Below are positions 8,684 to 17,408 of a DNA stretch of 64,000 nt, piece after piece. How positions within the stretch are numbered: position 1 is the first letter of the stretch; each line of letters begins with the position of its first letter. The translations under genes were made by a program, and so were the position numbers. The notes below the pieces were generated by a model. That model saw only the letters and a list, made by a program, of their open reading frames with translations. It had not been told where the DNA came from and ran no database searches. Origin of the DNA: Pseudomonas putida (lineage in GTDB: Bacteria > Pseudomonadota > Gammaproteobacteria > Pseudomonadales > Pseudomonadaceae). The stretch spans positions 3,782,001 through 3,846,000 of the forward strand of contig NZ_CP039371.1 in assembly GCF_005080685.1 (NCBI RefSeq), in the 5' to 3' direction.

Positions 8684-9762
8684 TGCGTCACCTCCAGGCT
8701 CGCCTGCCAACAGGGGTAGTCGCTGTAGCCCGCCGGCCCGGGGGTATACAGGGTCTTGCGATCGAACCCGGCCAGGGGCCGGCCGTGGCGCAGGCGCTCG
8801 ACCAGGTCGGGGTTGGCGATGAAATGCCGGCCGAAGGAAACGGCCGTGCCCTCGCCCGCCTCCAGCGCGGCACGCGCCGACTGGCCATCGAAACCATCGT
8901 TGAGAATCAGGCCCTGGCTGCTGTGGCTGCGCGCCAGGGCGAACGCGTCGAGGCCAGGCACTGGCGAGCGCATGACATGCAGGTAGGCCAGGTGCAGCGG
9001 CGCCACCGCCGCGCACAGCGCAGCACTGGTCACGGCCGGTTCGCTGTCGTCGATGTCGTTGTAGGGGTTGCCAGGGCACAGGCGCAGGCCGACCCGACCG
9101 GCACCGATGGCGGCAGCCATGGCTTCGAGCACCTCCTGGGCAAAGCGCACGCGGTTGCGGGCGTTGCCTCCGTAGGCGTCGCTGCGCTGGTTGCTGCCAG
9201 CGGCCATGAACTGCATGGGCAGGTAGCCGCTGGTGCAATGCAGCTCGACACCGTCGAAGCCCGCCTCGCGGGCATTCAGCGCGGCCTGGCGGTAGTCGTC
9301 GATCACCCCGGTGATGCCCTCGAGGCTCAGCGCTTCGGGCAACTCGGTGTCGACCATGCCGGCGGCATCGCTGTACACCTGGGCGCGCGCGCGGATCGCC
9401 GACGGCGCCACGGTGGCGGCACCGTGGGGCTTGTTGTGGCGGCTGGCGGCCCGCCCGACGTGCATCAATTGCAGGACGATGCGCCCGCCTTCGGCGTGCA
9501 CGGCGCGGGTCACCTGGCGCCAGGCGGCAATCTGTTCGGCGCTGTAGATCGCCGGGGTGCGGCAGTAGCCCAGGCCACTGGCCGACGGCGCGGTGCCCTC
9601 GGCCACGATCAGCCCGGCGCTGGCCCGCTGACGGTAGTAGGCGACCGTGTCGCTGCCCGGCACGCCTTGGTGGTCGGCGCGGCTGCGGGTCATCGGGGCC
9701 ATGACGATACGGTTGGCCAACTGCAGTTCGCCCAGCCGCACAGGCTCGAACAAGATGCTCAT
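8680..9762 (-). CDS. Old Yellow Enzyme-type NAD(P)H:flavin ene-reductase (360 aa)
   Basis: This is an FMN TIM-barrel enzyme. It opens with FEPVRLGELQLANRIVMAPMTRSRA and has the HVGRAAS strand and the SNQRSDAYGG loop of the OYE family. OYEs reduce activated C=C bonds, so reduction of a conjugated keto-steroid or enone intermediate fits. The carbonyl-binding pair is unusual: H175 is present, but the partner is S178 (HCTSGY) where relatives have Asn or His. The start at 9762 has GGAGCTGAA in front; it is the first gene of the 9762-1814 operon and is preceded by a copy of the island motif (9853-9871). Confidence 0.87.
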   Translation of the reverse strand: MSILFEPVRLGELQLANRIVMAPMTRSRADHQGVPGSDTVAYYRQRASAGLIVAEGTAPSASGLGYCRTPAIYSAEQIAAWRQVTRAVHAEGGRIVLQLMHVGRAASRHNKPHGAATVAPSAIRARAQVYSDAAGMVDTELPEALSLEGITGVIDDYRQAALNAREAGFDGVELHCTSGYLPMQFMAAGSNQRSDAYGGNARNRVRFAQEVLEAMAAAIGAGRVGLRLCPGNPYNDIDDSEPAVTSAALCAAVAPLHLAYLHVMRSPVPGLDAFALARSHSSQGLILNDGFDGQSARAALEAGEGTAVSFGRHFIANPDLVERLRHGRPLAGFDRKTLYTPGPAGYSDYPCWQASLEVTQ

Positions 9763-9852
9763 TTCAGCTCCTTCACTCTTCTTGTTGCCGGTGTGCAAGG
9801 GCCGCGAAACACCGGAGATGAGCTGAATGATTCACCCTGGACAGGTGCGAAA

Positions 9853-9871
9853 CATCGTCCGTCGAGACTAG
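9853..9871 (-). promoter_or_regulatory. Recurrent island motif, site 2 (upstream of the OYE operon)
   Basis: Read toward the gene: CTAGTCTCGACGGACGATG, a full match to YTAGTC-N5-GGACGATG, about 90 bp before the OYE start. Confidence 0.6.
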
Positions 9872-9923
9872 TCTTGTGCGCCTTGCCCGAAGCCCCTCGC
9901 AAGCGGCCCAGCAAGCGCCGAAA

Positions 9924-9942
9924 CTGGTCTGAACAGACGATG
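9924..9942 (+). promoter_or_regulatory. Recurrent island motif, site 3 (upstream of the MFS gene)
   Basis: CTGGTCTGAACAGACGATG, with an inner inverted repeat GTCTG-AA-CAGAC, lies 60 bp before the MFS start at 10003. It shares the divergent intergenic region with site 2 and points the other way. Confidence 0.6.
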
Positions 9943-10002
9943 AAATCGTGCCAGGATGCGCCGAGCATCGTGCGCACCTAAAACAAGAAACGGAGCTGTA
10001 CA

Positions 10003-11328
10003 GTGAACCCATCCCCTCCTGTGACCTGGCGTACCCATTACGCCTTGCTGGTCCTGGCCAGCATCTACGTCTTCAACTACATCGACCGTCAGCTGATGGC
10101 GATCCTGATCGAACCGGTCAAGCTCGAGTTCGGCATTTCCGATACCGGTATCGGGCTTCTTTCAGGGGTGACCTTCGCCGTGTTCTACACGGTGTTCGGC
10201 CTGCCCCTGGGGCGGCTTTCGGACCGCATCGGGCGCAAGCCGGTGATTGCCTTCAGCTGCATGGCCTGGAGCCTGATGACCATGCTCTGCGGCATGGCCG
10301 GCAACTTCCTCACCCTGGTCCTGGCGCGGATCGGCGTGGCCATCGGCGAGGCCGGCGGCACCGCGCCGTCGGTGGCGATGGTCTCCGACCTGTACCCGCC
10401 ACAACGTCGCTCCACGGCCCTGGCGGTGCTGATGCTCGGTTCGAGCCTGGGGGCCATCGTCGGCCTCGGCCTGGGCGGCTGGATCGCCCAGCACCATGGC
10501 TGGCGCTACGCATTCCTGCTGATCGGCGCGCCGGGTATCCTGCTCGGGCTGTTGCTGTTGCTGACCGTGCGCACGCCCGCACCGGTACGCCTGCAAAAGG
10601 CTGCCACCGTATCCCACGAAGGCTGGCTGCAGACGCTGGTGGAGCTGATGCGCATGCCGTCGTTCACCTGGCTGGTACTGACCGGTGGCGCGGCGGCGAT
10701 TGCCGGCTATGCCATCGGTACCTGGAGCCCGAGCTTCCTGATCCGCTCGCACGGCCTGAACATGCAGCAGGCGGGCTTTCTGGTCGGCGTGATCGGCGGC
10801 AGTGGCTCGACCATCGGCACCCTGGTGTGCGGCATGCTCACCGATCGCCTGGCGCGACGTGATGTCGGCTGGCAGATCGGCGTGCCGCTGCTGGGCACCC
10901 TGCTCAGCATTCCCTTTGCCCTGGCCTACTTCCTGTGGCCACAGGGCATTGCCTTCTACATCGGCGACACGCCGGTGCCCCAGGCCTTTCTGTTCTACAG
11001 CGCCTTCGGCTTCTTTGGCGTGTGGTGGGCGACGCCCTGCCTGGGCGCGATCACCCATCTGTTCCCAGCCAACCGCCTGGCCCAGGCCACGGCGATCTTC
11101 GTCATGGCCATGACCTTGCTCGGGGTTGGCCTCGGGCCGTTGCTGATCGGCATGCTCAGCGATCTGTTCCTGCCAAGCTTGCAGGGCGAGTCGTTGCGTT
11201 ATGCGTTGGCGGCTTCGGTGGGGTTGCTGGTGTTGGCGGCGCTGTTCCTGGCGTTGGCATTGCCGCGGTATCGGGCGCAAATCAAGGGCCTGGCGGCTGG
11301 GAAGGCGGCGCAGGTAGTACCCGTGTAG
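10003..11328 (+). CDS. MFS transporter (441 aa)
   Basis: This is a 12-helix major facilitator with the loop 2-3 signature GRLSDRIGRKP (residues about 68-78) and an IDRQ motif in helix 1, as in the spinster/anion-cation-symporter-like branch. It begins at a GTG (10003) with CGGAGC upstream; no in-frame ATG lies near. It is transcribed divergently from the OYE operon, and both directions carry the island motif, so a catabolic regulon membership is likely. Inner-membrane uptake of a steroid acid is the obvious proposal; export of an intermediate is the alternative. Confidence 0.87.
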   Translation: MNPSPPVTWRTHYALLVLASIYVFNYIDRQLMAILIEPVKLEFGISDTGIGLLSGVTFAVFYTVFGLPLGRLSDRIGRKPVIAFSCMAWSLMTMLCGMAGNFLTLVLARIGVAIGEAGGTAPSVAMVSDLYPPQRRSTALAVLMLGSSLGAIVGLGLGGWIAQHHGWRYAFLLIGAPGILLGLLLLLTVRTPAPVRLQKAATVSHEGWLQTLVELMRMPSFTWLVLTGGAAAIAGYAIGTWSPSFLIRSHGLNMQQAGFLVGVIGGSGSTIGTLVCGMLTDRLARRDVGWQIGVPLLGTLLSIPFALAYFLWPQGIAFYIGDTPVPQAFLFYSAFGFFGVWWATPCLGAITHLFPANRLAQATAIFVMAMTLLGVGLGPLLIGMLSDLFLPSLQGESLRYALAASVGLLVLAALFLALALPRYRAQIKGLAAGKAAQVVPV

Positions 11329-11428
11329 CACCGGGTGCTCGTCACGACAGGTTTACCGGTCATGAGATCGAGCGCCGCCCGCGCGGCGCTTCGCGAAGTG
11401 TTCGCTGAAGAGGTGTGGTGCCGCATCT

Positions 11429-11676
11429 ATCGAGCGCCGCCCGCGCGGCGCTTCGCGGGGCAAGCCCGCTCCCACATTTGTTGCAACGTGCCACTGTCTG
11501 TCAGGCTATGGTTGTCCGCCTTTGGTGGCACCACGGGATATCGGGGTGCCCTGCGCCAACACAAATATTGCGCCGGGCCCACCAGGCTGACAACCATGGC
11601 CTATCAGACATAATTGGCCCGAAACAGATGTGGGAGCGGGCTTGCCCCGCGAAGCGCCGCGCGGGCGGCGCTCGAT
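11429..11676. repeat. 248-bp inverted-repeat element, copy A (MITE/BIME-like)
   Basis: The ends are inverted repeats of about 54 bp (11429-11482 against 11623-11676) with at most a mismatch or two, beginning ATCGAGCGCCGCCCGCGCGG. They continue inward as an imperfect inverted repeat ending in CATGGTTGT / ACAACCATGG. An extra copy of the outer end, GAGCGCCGCCCGCGCGGCGC, begins near 11367. The element fills most of the 457-bp gap after the MFS gene and carries no gene. A second copy lies at 52156-52406. Confidence 0.75.
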
Positions 11677-11728
11677 GTGTGCGCCACCCCATACCTCAAG
11701 CGCACGCTTCGCAACCCACCAAACGCAA

Positions 11729-11760
11729 AAGGCCTGGCAGGGTCACCCCTGCCAGGCCTT
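11729..11760 (-). terminator. Rho-independent terminator of the DUF1329 copy 1 gene
   Basis: A perfect hairpin, AAGGCCTGGCAGGG - TCA - CCCCTGCCAGGCCTT, is followed on the minus strand by TTTTGCG. It lies 25 bp past the stop codon at 11786. It could also stop transcription from the left. Confidence 0.85.
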
Positions 11761-11785
11761 GGTTCACTCCTGTAGGGTCAACCCA

Positions 11786-13165
11786 TCACCGCCCGATCGC
11801 CCTCGCTGCATCGGCGGTGTACATGTCCGGGGTGAACTTGCTTTCGTTGAGGATCGGCCCCTTCTTGGCCTCGTTGGTCATGCCGTAACCGGTGTACTGC
11901 CCCGAGTTCAGGTCCATGAAGAACTGCGATCCCGCCTGCCAGCCACTCATGTCCGGATGGTAGTAGTAGTTGACCATCGCATGCTTCCACAGCTGCCCAC
12001 GGGCATCGTAGTTGTCGGCCATCACCGCGTTCCAGGTGTCCTCGTCGATGAACAGCACGCGTTTGCCGTAGACATGACGGTAGCCTTCCTTGAGGTCCGC
12101 CTCGACCACCCAGACCCTGCGCAGCTCATAGCGCATGTACTGCGGATTGGGGTGGTTGGGGGTCAGCAGCTCGGCGTACTTGACCGTGCCGGCATTGGCC
12201 TTGAAGGTATTGGCCGGGCTGTAGATCTCGCGCTTGCCCAGCAGCTTCCAGGTGTAGCGTTCGGGGGAACCGTTGAACAGGCGATCCTCGTCCACGGTCA
12301 TGGTGCCGTTGGTGCCGATCATCGGCTGGTCGTAGCCATACCCGGGCATCTGCCGCACACGACGGGTCGACGGGCTATAGGACCAGGCCTGACGCGACGA
12401 AGTGACGAAGTTGTAGGGCTCGTGGGCAATGCTGATCACGCCGTTGTCACGGGCCGGCTTGAGCGTGGTGTTGTAGCTCATCGCCTGGATCATGTCGGAG
12501 GTCTTGGGCTCCACCGTCGGCGAGTTGGCCTGGGACAAGTTGCGCGCATGGGCGCGGCCCCAGCCGATGCTGCCATTGGGCAGCACCGACGCCAGGTCGG
12601 AGATCTTCTCCTCGGTGTAGGCGCGTGCAGGCAGTTGATGGTTCCACAGCACCTCCATGCCGTTCTTCGGAATCGGGAACGGCACCTGGCCCAGGCCCTC
12701 GATGCCCATGCCGTCGTTCACCAGCTTGGCGTCAACGGCGTTCTCCTTGACCCGCTGACACACGTAGTCGGGATAGCGGAAATCGCGATGGCCTGGATAG
12801 ATGTTCATCTTGTAGCTGCTCGGATACTTCTTCAGCAGCGCCTTCTGCCCATCGGTCAAGTGCGCGGCGTACTGGTCCATGTTCTGCGCGGTGATGGTCA
12901 GGATCGGCTTTTCGTCGGCATACGGGTCCACCGGTTGATCACCGGAGAACTTGACGTGCTTCCAGCCCGGCACCTCGCCCAGGTACTTGCCGGTGTAGGG
13001 GGGAATGGTGCCCTCGGCGTTGCCCGCCTGCTCGGCACCGACGCAGGTCAGGTCCTTGCCCAGGCGGGCGGCTTCCTCTGGCGACACGGCCGCCTGGGCG
13101 ACGGTGACCAGGCCCGTGTTGAGACTCAGAGCGGCTGCGAGCATCACACCTGTTGTTGTTTTCAT
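11786..13165 (-). CDS. DUF1329 family periplasmic protein, copy 1 (459 aa)
   Basis: The start at 13165 (MKTTTGVMLAAALSLN) has GGAGG with ideal spacing and gives a clean signal peptide ending at VAQA-AVSPEE (about residue 26). The mature part carries the family blocks SPEEAARLGKDLTCVGAE, RRVRQMPGYGYD and FIDEDTWNAVMADNYDARGQLW. The fold resembles LolA/LolB-type lipid carriers, which fits shuttling of hydrophobic substrate through the periplasm; this is inference. The paralogue at 25543-26943 shares all these blocks. The gene has its own motif site (13231-13249) and terminator, so it is monocistronic. Confidence 0.87.
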   Translation of the reverse strand: MKTTTGVMLAAALSLNTGLVTVAQAAVSPEEAARLGKDLTCVGAEQAGNAEGTIPPYTGKYLGEVPGWKHVKFSGDQPVDPYADEKPILTITAQNMDQYAAHLTDGQKALLKKYPSSYKMNIYPGHRDFRYPDYVCQRVKENAVDAKLVNDGMGIEGLGQVPFPIPKNGMEVLWNHQLPARAYTEEKISDLASVLPNGSIGWGRAHARNLSQANSPTVEPKTSDMIQAMSYNTTLKPARDNGVISIAHEPYNFVTSSRQAWSYSPSTRRVRQMPGYGYDQPMIGTNGTMTVDEDRLFNGSPERYTWKLLGKREIYSPANTFKANAGTVKYAELLTPNHPNPQYMRYELRRVWVVEADLKEGYRHVYGKRVLFIDEDTWNAVMADNYDARGQLWKHAMVNYYYHPDMSGWQAGSQFFMDLNSGQYTGYGMTNEAKKGPILNESKFTPDMYTADAARAIGR

Positions 13166-13230
13166 GTACTGCCTCCTTCGCTGATAAGGCTTCTGGTATG
13201 GCTTCATTGTTGCGCTTCCGGCCGGCACGG

Positions 13231-13249
13231 CATCGTCCGGAGGGACTAA
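13231..13249 (-). promoter_or_regulatory. Recurrent island motif, site 4 (upstream of DUF1329 copy 1)
   Basis: Read toward the gene: TTAGTCCCTCCGGACGATG, a full match to the consensus, 65 bp before the start at 13165. It sits in the 87-bp gap between the ligase stop and this gene. Confidence 0.62.
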
Positions 13250-13252
13250 ACA

Positions 13253-14941
13253 TCACGCACGGCAAACACGCGCCTTGAGCTCGGCCTTGAGCACCTTGCC
13301 GGTGGCATTGCGCGGGAGCGGCTGGTCGACGCGATAGACCTGCGCCGGCACCTTGTAGGCCGCCAGGCGCTCGGCGATGAAGCTGCGCACCTGCTCGTCC
13401 GCCGGCAGGCTGGCCGGCGCACCATGGATCGCCAGCGCCACCACTTCACCGAGCAACGGGTCGTCGAGGGCGAACGCTGCCGCCTCCAGCACACCGGGCA
13501 TGTCGCTGACGCAGGTCTCGATCTCGACAGCGGAGATCTTCTCGCCGCCGCGGTTGATCAGGTCCTTGACCCGCCCGCTGATGCACAGGAAACCCTCGGC
13601 GTCGAGGTAACCGAGGTCGCCGGTGTCGAGCCAGCCGTCGCGCAAGCTCTGGCGGCTGGCCTCGGCCAGGTTCCAGTAGCCCTCCATCAAGGTCGGCGAG
13701 CGCAGCCAGATCAGCCCTTCATGGCCAGCAGGCAGTGGCTGCGACGGGGTGTCGCCGATACGCACCTCGACGATCGGCAAGGGCCACCCCGCCGCAGCCG
13801 GGCGGTAGGCGAACAGATCGCCGCCAATGGCCGCGCCAATGCCGTTGCTTTCGGTCAGACCGTACCCGCTGCCGGCGATCACCTGGGGCTTGCGCCCGAG
13901 CATCTCGTCCAGCAATCCCGCCGAAGACGCCCCGCCCCCCAGGCCCAGGCCGTACAGGCTGGCGGTGTCGGCGCCGTCATAGCGCGGCGAAGCCAGCAGT
14001 TGCTGCATCATCACCGGCGCGCCGTTGAACTGGGTGCAGCGCTCGTCGCGGATCAGGTCCAGCGCCTGCTCGGCGTCCCACTTGTACATCAGCAACAAGC
14101 GTCGGCCACCGCGCAGCGCCGAGAGAAACTGGGCATGCAGGCCACTGACATGGAACAGCGGCACGGCCATCAGGCTGGTCGAGGCGAAGCCGCTGCCGAG
14201 CATGCCGGCCACCCGCTCGGGTGATGTCAGCGCGCAGAACGCACCCTGGAACTCCAGCGCGGTGAGCGCCTGGCAGATCGCCCGGTGGCTGGACAACACG
14301 CCCTTGGCGCGGTTGGTGGTTCCGGAGGTGTAGAGGATCAGCGCGGGCGCCTCGGGCTCGATGTCCAGGGCCGGCATCGGCAACGGATCTGCCGCCAGCA
14401 GGTCCTCGTAGCGCAGGCACCGCGCCGGCAGATCCGCGTCGGTGTCGCGCCCGACCACGATGAAGGTGCGCCCGGCTGCCACCAGGTCGTCCTGAAGCAG
14501 GCTCAGCCGCGCATCGTCGCCGATCAGCAGCCGCGCACCGCTGTCCTCCAGCCCATGCAGCAGTTCGTCGCGCAGCCCCCAACTATTGAGTGGCACGCAG
14601 ACAGCGCCGCAACGCTGGATGGCGGCAAAGGCCACCAGCCACGCCGGCTGGTTGCGCATGGCGATCGCCACCCGCTCGCCAGGACGCAGGCCCAGCGGCC
14701 CGGCCAATTGACCGGCGAGTCGATCGACAGCCTCGAAATAGCCGGCATAGCTCAGGCGCTGCGCTTGCCAGACGACGAATTCCTTGTCGCCATGCACCCG
14801 TGCGGCGTCGAACACCTGCAACAAATTGCGCGGGGCGTGGCGGAAGTAACGCGGGCCGCCATCGTCGGGGTTGATCACTTCGAAAGGCGAGCCAGGGCCG
14901 ATCAACTGCGCCCAGGCCTGTTGCCAACGTTCAATGCTCAT
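13253..14941 (-). CDS. Class I adenylate-forming acyl-CoA synthetase (562 aa)
   Basis: The start at 14941 (MSIERWQQ) has GGAG 8 bp upstream. Motifs are LILYTSGTTNRAKG (AMP P-loop), GYGLTESNG, the GWLDTGDLGYLD block and the C-terminal catalytic lysine in PRNATGKVLKAEL. It is the last gene of the side-chain operon, 23 bp after an acyl-CoA dehydrogenase gene. It could activate the shortened steroid side chain or the ring C/D propionate (the FadD3 reaction). The family alone does not decide. Replacement of G by N after SGTT is a small deviation from the usual SGTTGxPKG. Confidence 0.82.
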   Translation of the reverse strand: MSIERWQQAWAQLIGPGSPFEVINPDDGGPRYFRHAPRNLLQVFDAARVHGDKEFVVWQAQRLSYAGYFEAVDRLAGQLAGPLGLRPGERVAIAMRNQPAWLVAFAAIQRCGAVCVPLNSWGLRDELLHGLEDSGARLLIGDDARLSLLQDDLVAAGRTFIVVGRDTDADLPARCLRYEDLLAADPLPMPALDIEPEAPALILYTSGTTNRAKGVLSSHRAICQALTALEFQGAFCALTSPERVAGMLGSGFASTSLMAVPLFHVSGLHAQFLSALRGGRRLLLMYKWDAEQALDLIRDERCTQFNGAPVMMQQLLASPRYDGADTASLYGLGLGGGASSAGLLDEMLGRKPQVIAGSGYGLTESNGIGAAIGGDLFAYRPAAAGWPLPIVEVRIGDTPSQPLPAGHEGLIWLRSPTLMEGYWNLAEASRQSLRDGWLDTGDLGYLDAEGFLCISGRVKDLINRGGEKISAVEIETCVSDMPGVLEAAAFALDDPLLGEVVALAIHGAPASLPADEQVRSFIAERLAAYKVPAQVYRVDQPLPRNATGKVLKAELKARVCRA

Positions 14942-14964
14942 CAGTGGTTCTCCAGCCGCTGCGC

Positions 14965-16119
14965 TCAGGCGCAGGCTTCGTCGAGGGCCGCGTAACGTTC
15001 GCAATGGAAGTCGCGATCACCCAGGCAGGCCTGGGCGACTCGGACCCGCTTGAGATACAGGCCGACATCCAGCTCGTCGGTCACACCGATGCCGCCGTGC
15101 ATCTGTACCGCTTCGTTGGCGACTTTCAGCGCGGTATCGCCTGCCTTCCACTTGGCCAGGCTGACCAGCCGCCCCCGTTGGGCCGCCTGCAACTGCGGGT
15201 CATCGAGTGCCGCCAGCCCAGCCATTACCGCGCTGCGCGCCAAGGCCAGGTCGGTGTAGAGTTTCGCGGCGCGGTGCTGCAGGGCCTGGAACGAGCCGAT
15301 CGGCACGTCGAACTGGACGCGGGTCTTGAGGTATTCCACGGTGGTTTCGAACAGCTGTTGCGCAGCGCCCAGCAGCTCCGCCGCCAGGCAGGCCCGGCCC
15401 CGGTCGAGCGCTGCATCCAACGCCGCCCATGCCTCCCCTGCCGGCCCCAGCAACGCCTGCGGCCCAAGTCGCACCTGATCCAGGCGCAAGCGTCCGCTGT
15501 TGCGCGAATCGATCATCGCCAGCGCGCTGCAGTGCACGCCGGGGGTGTCGGCAGGAATCAGGAACAGGCTGATGCCCTGCACTTCGCCCGGTCGCCCGGA
15601 AGTACGCGCCGCTACCACGTAGGCATCGGCATCGATGCCATCGATGACCCAGAACTTCTCTCCATTCAGGCGATAACCGTCACCGTCGACAACGGCCGCC
15701 AAGGCCACGTCGTGGGGGCGATGCCGCCCGCCCTCCTCCAATGCCAGGGCAACACGCCTATCACCACGGATCACAGGCCGCAGCCATTGTTCCTGCTGCT
15801 GCGCCGAACCGCTCAAGGCCAGCAGCGAACCGGCCAGGACCACGCTGGACAACAGCGGCGAGGCCGACAAATGCTGGCCCTTGGCCTCGAAGATCGGCCC
15901 CAGGCCCATGCAGCCAAAATCCAGCCCGCCCAGGTCCGAGGCGAACGGAATCGCGCTCCAACCCAACTCCACCGCCTCGCGCCACAGCTGGCTGTCGAAG
16001 CCTTGCGCCACACCCTGGTCGCGCAGGCGCCGCTGCGCCGCGACGGGGCTGCGGGCAGCGAGAAAGTCGCGCGCACTGTCGGCGAGCAGGCGTTGTTCGT
16101 CGTTGTAACGCAGGTTCAT
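14965..16119 (-). CDS. Acyl-CoA dehydrogenase, subunit B of a heteromeric steroid side-chain enzyme (384 aa)
   Basis: The true start is the ATG at 16119 (MNLRYNDEQRLL), overlapping the previous gene by 4 bp. A much longer open frame exists upstream in the same phase but runs antisense-like through the neighbour's coding phase and is spurious. C-terminal MHGGIGVTDELDVGLYLKR and TRVQFDVPIGSFQALQHR are typical acyl-CoA dehydrogenase blocks. In steroid degraders such genes occur as adjacent alpha/beta pairs forming alpha2beta2 enzymes (ChsE, Scd types), and the neighbour at 16116 is the partner. It probably introduces the double bond in the first side-chain round. Confidence 0.82.
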   Translation of the reverse strand: MNLRYNDEQRLLADSARDFLAARSPVAAQRRLRDQGVAQGFDSQLWREAVELGWSAIPFASDLGGLDFGCMGLGPIFEAKGQHLSASPLLSSVVLAGSLLALSGSAQQQEQWLRPVIRGDRRVALALEEGGRHRPHDVALAAVVDGDGYRLNGEKFWVIDGIDADAYVVAARTSGRPGEVQGISLFLIPADTPGVHCSALAMIDSRNSGRLRLDQVRLGPQALLGPAGEAWAALDAALDRGRACLAAELLGAAQQLFETTVEYLKTRVQFDVPIGSFQALQHRAAKLYTDLALARSAVMAGLAALDDPQLQAAQRGRLVSLAKWKAGDTALKVANEAVQMHGGIGVTDELDVGLYLKRVRVAQACLGDRDFHCERYAALDEACA

Positions 16120-17321
16120 GCCGACACTCCTTTCTTGCCGTCGGGCAAGCCAAGCACGCGCTTGGCGATGACGTTGAGCTGCACTTCCGAAGCGCCACCG
16201 GAAATGGTCAGGGCATAGCTGTTGAGCCAGGCGCGGGTCACTGCCAGCTCGCGCTCGCTGAAGCCCGCAGCCTGCCAGCCGAGGGCATGGCCACCCATGG
16301 CGTCGAGCAGTACCTCGAACTTGTCGCGCTCCTGCTCGGTGTGCAGCAGTTTCATGATCGCCATCAGCCCGCTGATGTCGTCGCCGCTGCGACCTTGCTC
16401 GGCCATGCGCTGCACGGTCAGGCCATAGGCATGCTCGTCCATGGCGCAGGCCACGGCTCGCGCCTGCAAGGCCAGCTCCGCCTGGCTGCTGGGGCGCGGC
16501 AGATATTCGCGCAGCAGTGCCAGCAGGTCGAAATGCGAAGGCAGGCTGAACTCGCCGAACTTCGACATGGCCTTGCGCTCGTGCTGCAGCAGGTACTTGC
16601 CGAGGTTCCAGCCGCCGTTGAGCGGGCCGATCAACTGGCGCTTGGGCACCTTCACGGCATCGAAGAACACCTGGCAGAACGCCGACTTGCCGCTGATCAG
16701 GTCGATCGGCACCGCCTTGACCCCGGGGCTGCGCATGTCCAGCACGATCAGGCTGATGCCCTCGTGCTTGGGTGCCTGGGTGTCGGTGCGCACCAGCGCA
16801 TACATCCAATCGGACTTGTCGCCGTAGGAGGTCCAGATCTTGCTGCCATCGACCACGAAGTGGTCGCCGGCATCGCGCGCGGCCATCTTCAGGCTGGCAA
16901 GGTCGGAACCTGCATTGGGTTCGGAAAAACCCTGGCACCAGCGCACCTCGCCCCGTGCCATGGGCGGCAGCAGGCTGCGTTTCTGCTCTTCGCTGCCGTA
17001 GGCCAGCAGCACCGGGCCGAGCATCCAGATACCCAGGTTGATCTGCGGTGGCCGGCATTTGAGGCGGCGCATTTCACTTTCCAGCACCGCCACCTGCTCG
17101 GCATCCAGGCCGGCGCCACCGTAGGCCTCGGGCCAGTCTGGGCAGAACCAGCGTTGGTCGCGCATGCGCTCGAACCACAGGCGCGCGTCGTCGCTGGGAA
17201 ACTGCGGTTGGCTGGCGCCCCAGACCACATCGCCCTCGCCCATGGCGGTGCGCATCGACTGCGGGCAGTTGGCTTCCAGCCAGGCACGGGTGTCGTGCCG
17301 GAATTGCTCTATCGTGCTCAT
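16116..17321 (-). CDS. Acyl-CoA dehydrogenase, subunit A of a heteromeric steroid side-chain enzyme (401 aa)
   Basis: The start is the ATG at 17321 (MSTIEQFRHDTRAWL); a TTG three codons earlier is less likely. Blocks WCQGFSEPNAGSDLASLK, DGSKIWTSYGDKSDW and ISGGASEVQLNVIAKRVLGLP mark a full FAD-binding acyl-CoA dehydrogenase of about 400 residues, similar in style to the FadE26/FadE34 group. The 4-bp overlap with the following, more divergent dehydrogenase suggests the two proteins assemble. The pair lies 87 bp after the ChsE2-like gene in the same operon, giving two dehydrogenase pairs for two side-chain rounds. Confidence 0.83.
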   Translation of the reverse strand: MSTIEQFRHDTRAWLEANCPQSMRTAMGEGDVVWGASQPQFPSDDARLWFERMRDQRWFCPDWPEAYGGAGLDAEQVAVLESEMRRLKCRPPQINLGIWMLGPVLLAYGSEEQKRSLLPPMARGEVRWCQGFSEPNAGSDLASLKMAARDAGDHFVVDGSKIWTSYGDKSDWMYALVRTDTQAPKHEGISLIVLDMRSPGVKAVPIDLISGKSAFCQVFFDAVKVPKRQLIGPLNGGWNLGKYLLQHERKAMSKFGEFSLPSHFDLLALLREYLPRPSSQAELALQARAVACAMDEHAYGLTVQRMAEQGRSGDDISGLMAIMKLLHTEQERDKFEVLLDAMGGHALGWQAAGFSERELAVTRAWLNSYALTISGGASEVQLNVIAKRVLGLPDGKKGVSA

Positions 17322-17408
17322 CGGATGCAACCCTCGGCCCGGCCCCGGTCAGTGCCGCGGGCGGGGCCTTTCGTTGTGGTTGTTGTGGCTGAATCGAACG
17401 CTGCCGGC

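Noticed and set aside
16120-17058. N-terminal extension giving a 697-residue acyl-CoA dehydrogenase
   Set aside because: The extension runs through the coding region of the upstream dehydrogenase in a different phase; the ATG at 16119 with the 4-bp overlap is the normal start.
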